Assembly: GCF_000964545.1 (NCBI RefSeq)
Contig: NZ_BBVD01000007.1
Location: forward strand, 186,001-250,000
Direction: 5' to 3'
From: Comamonas thiooxydans
GTDB lineage: Bacteria; Pseudomonadota; Gammaproteobacteria; Burkholderiales; Burkholderiaceae_C
DNA length: 64,000 bases
The notes beneath the pieces were generated by a model. The model saw only the letters and a program-made list of their open reading frames with translations, was not told where the DNA came from and did no database searches. This document shows, one piece after another, positions 63,839 through 64,000 of the stretch; position 1 is the stretch's first letter; the number at the start of each line of letters is the position of its first letter. Both the position numbers and the translations under genes were made by a program.

Positions 63839-64000
63839 TCAGAACGGTTTGTCGCCCACGACCGTGGCGCGATGCATGCGGCGCACGGCCGGGAAATAGT
63901 CCTGAATCGCGTAATGCTGGGTAGAGCGGTTGTCCCACATGGCAATGGTGTTGGGCTCCCAGTGCAGACGCATCTGGTATTCCAGAATCGCAGGCTGGCG
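63839..64000 (-). CDS. TauD/TfdA-family dioxygenase (C-terminal part only)
   Basis: The last 54 codons of a gene entering from the right edge. The sequence LEYQMRLHWEPNTIAMWDNR followed by STQHYAIQDYFPAVRRMHRAT carries the distal iron histidine (QHYA) and the 2-oxoglutarate-binding arginine (HRAT) of the TauD family. The family hydroxylates taurine, other sulfonates or aromatic ethers. Substrate cannot be judged from this part. Confidence 0.88.
   Translation of the reverse strand, partial: RQPAILEYQMRLHWEPNTIAMWDNRSTQHYAIQDYFPAVRRMHRATVVGDKPF

Overview
The window is about 64 kb of high-GC, gene-dense chromosome from a betaproteobacterium. It is most likely a member of the Comamonadaceae, in or close to Comamonas. 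The evidence is protein content and style: a split MetH behind a SAH riboswitch, a BoxR/BoxD/benzoate-CoA ligase locus, PPK2, AarC- and AidB-type proteins, and two families of short intergenic repeats. No phage, insertion sequence, rRNA or CRISPR array was seen. The species assignment is inference from the sequence alone.

Layout. 1-9.5 kb: end of a DUF2868 membrane protein, a stand-alone trpB, a lipoprotein glycerophosphodiesterase, amtB with a probable sigma-54 promoter, cardiolipin synthase, and a DctA-type symporter with a GntR/FCD regulator and a striking operator-like inverted repeat. 9.5-20 kb: metH (lacking the homocysteine domain) under a SAH riboswitch, gltS, a PACE efflux pump with a divergent LysR regulator, PPK2, a FAH-family protein, gdhA and an initiator tRNA. 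20-23.4 kb: radA, a small membrane protein, ilvE and a zinc-finger protein.

23.4-33.7 kb is a glycan/LPS region. It holds three glycosyltransferases, an O-antigen-ligase-like protein, and a divergent set: a GT2 polyprenyl-phosphate glycosyltransferase plus a flippase-like membrane protein on one side, and an ArnT/Rgt-type GT-C enzyme, a UDP-glucuronate 4-epimerase and UDP-glucose dehydrogenase on the other. Together these could make UDP-galacturonate, load it on a lipid carrier, flip it and transfer it to LPS. 33.7-41.6 kb: an OmpR/EnvZ-type two-component pair, an AmpG-like permease, an AraC regulator, an EamA exporter, an M48 protease and an AidB-like acyl-CoA dehydrogenase.

41.6-51.0 kb is an aromatic-acid locus. 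boxR (XRE plus shikimate-kinase-like) is divergent from boxD, benzoate-CoA ligase and a complete branched-chain-type ABC importer (binding protein, two permeases, two ATPases). The ring-opening genes boxA, boxB and boxC are not in the window. 51-64 kb: a hotdog thioesterase, succinate/acetate CoA-transferase, a uracil/xanthine permease, a large radical SAM protein with an unusual cysteine spacing, acetoacetyl-CoA synthetase, a crotonase with altered catalytic positions, minCDE, glutathione reductase and the tail of a TauD-family dioxygenase.

The most interesting signals are the SAH riboswitch with a visible Shine-Dalgarno-sequestering helix, the candidate lipid-linked uronic-acid pathway, the operator pairs in front of dctA and boxD, and two intergenic repeat families. 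One repeat copy sits in frame at the 5' end of livF.
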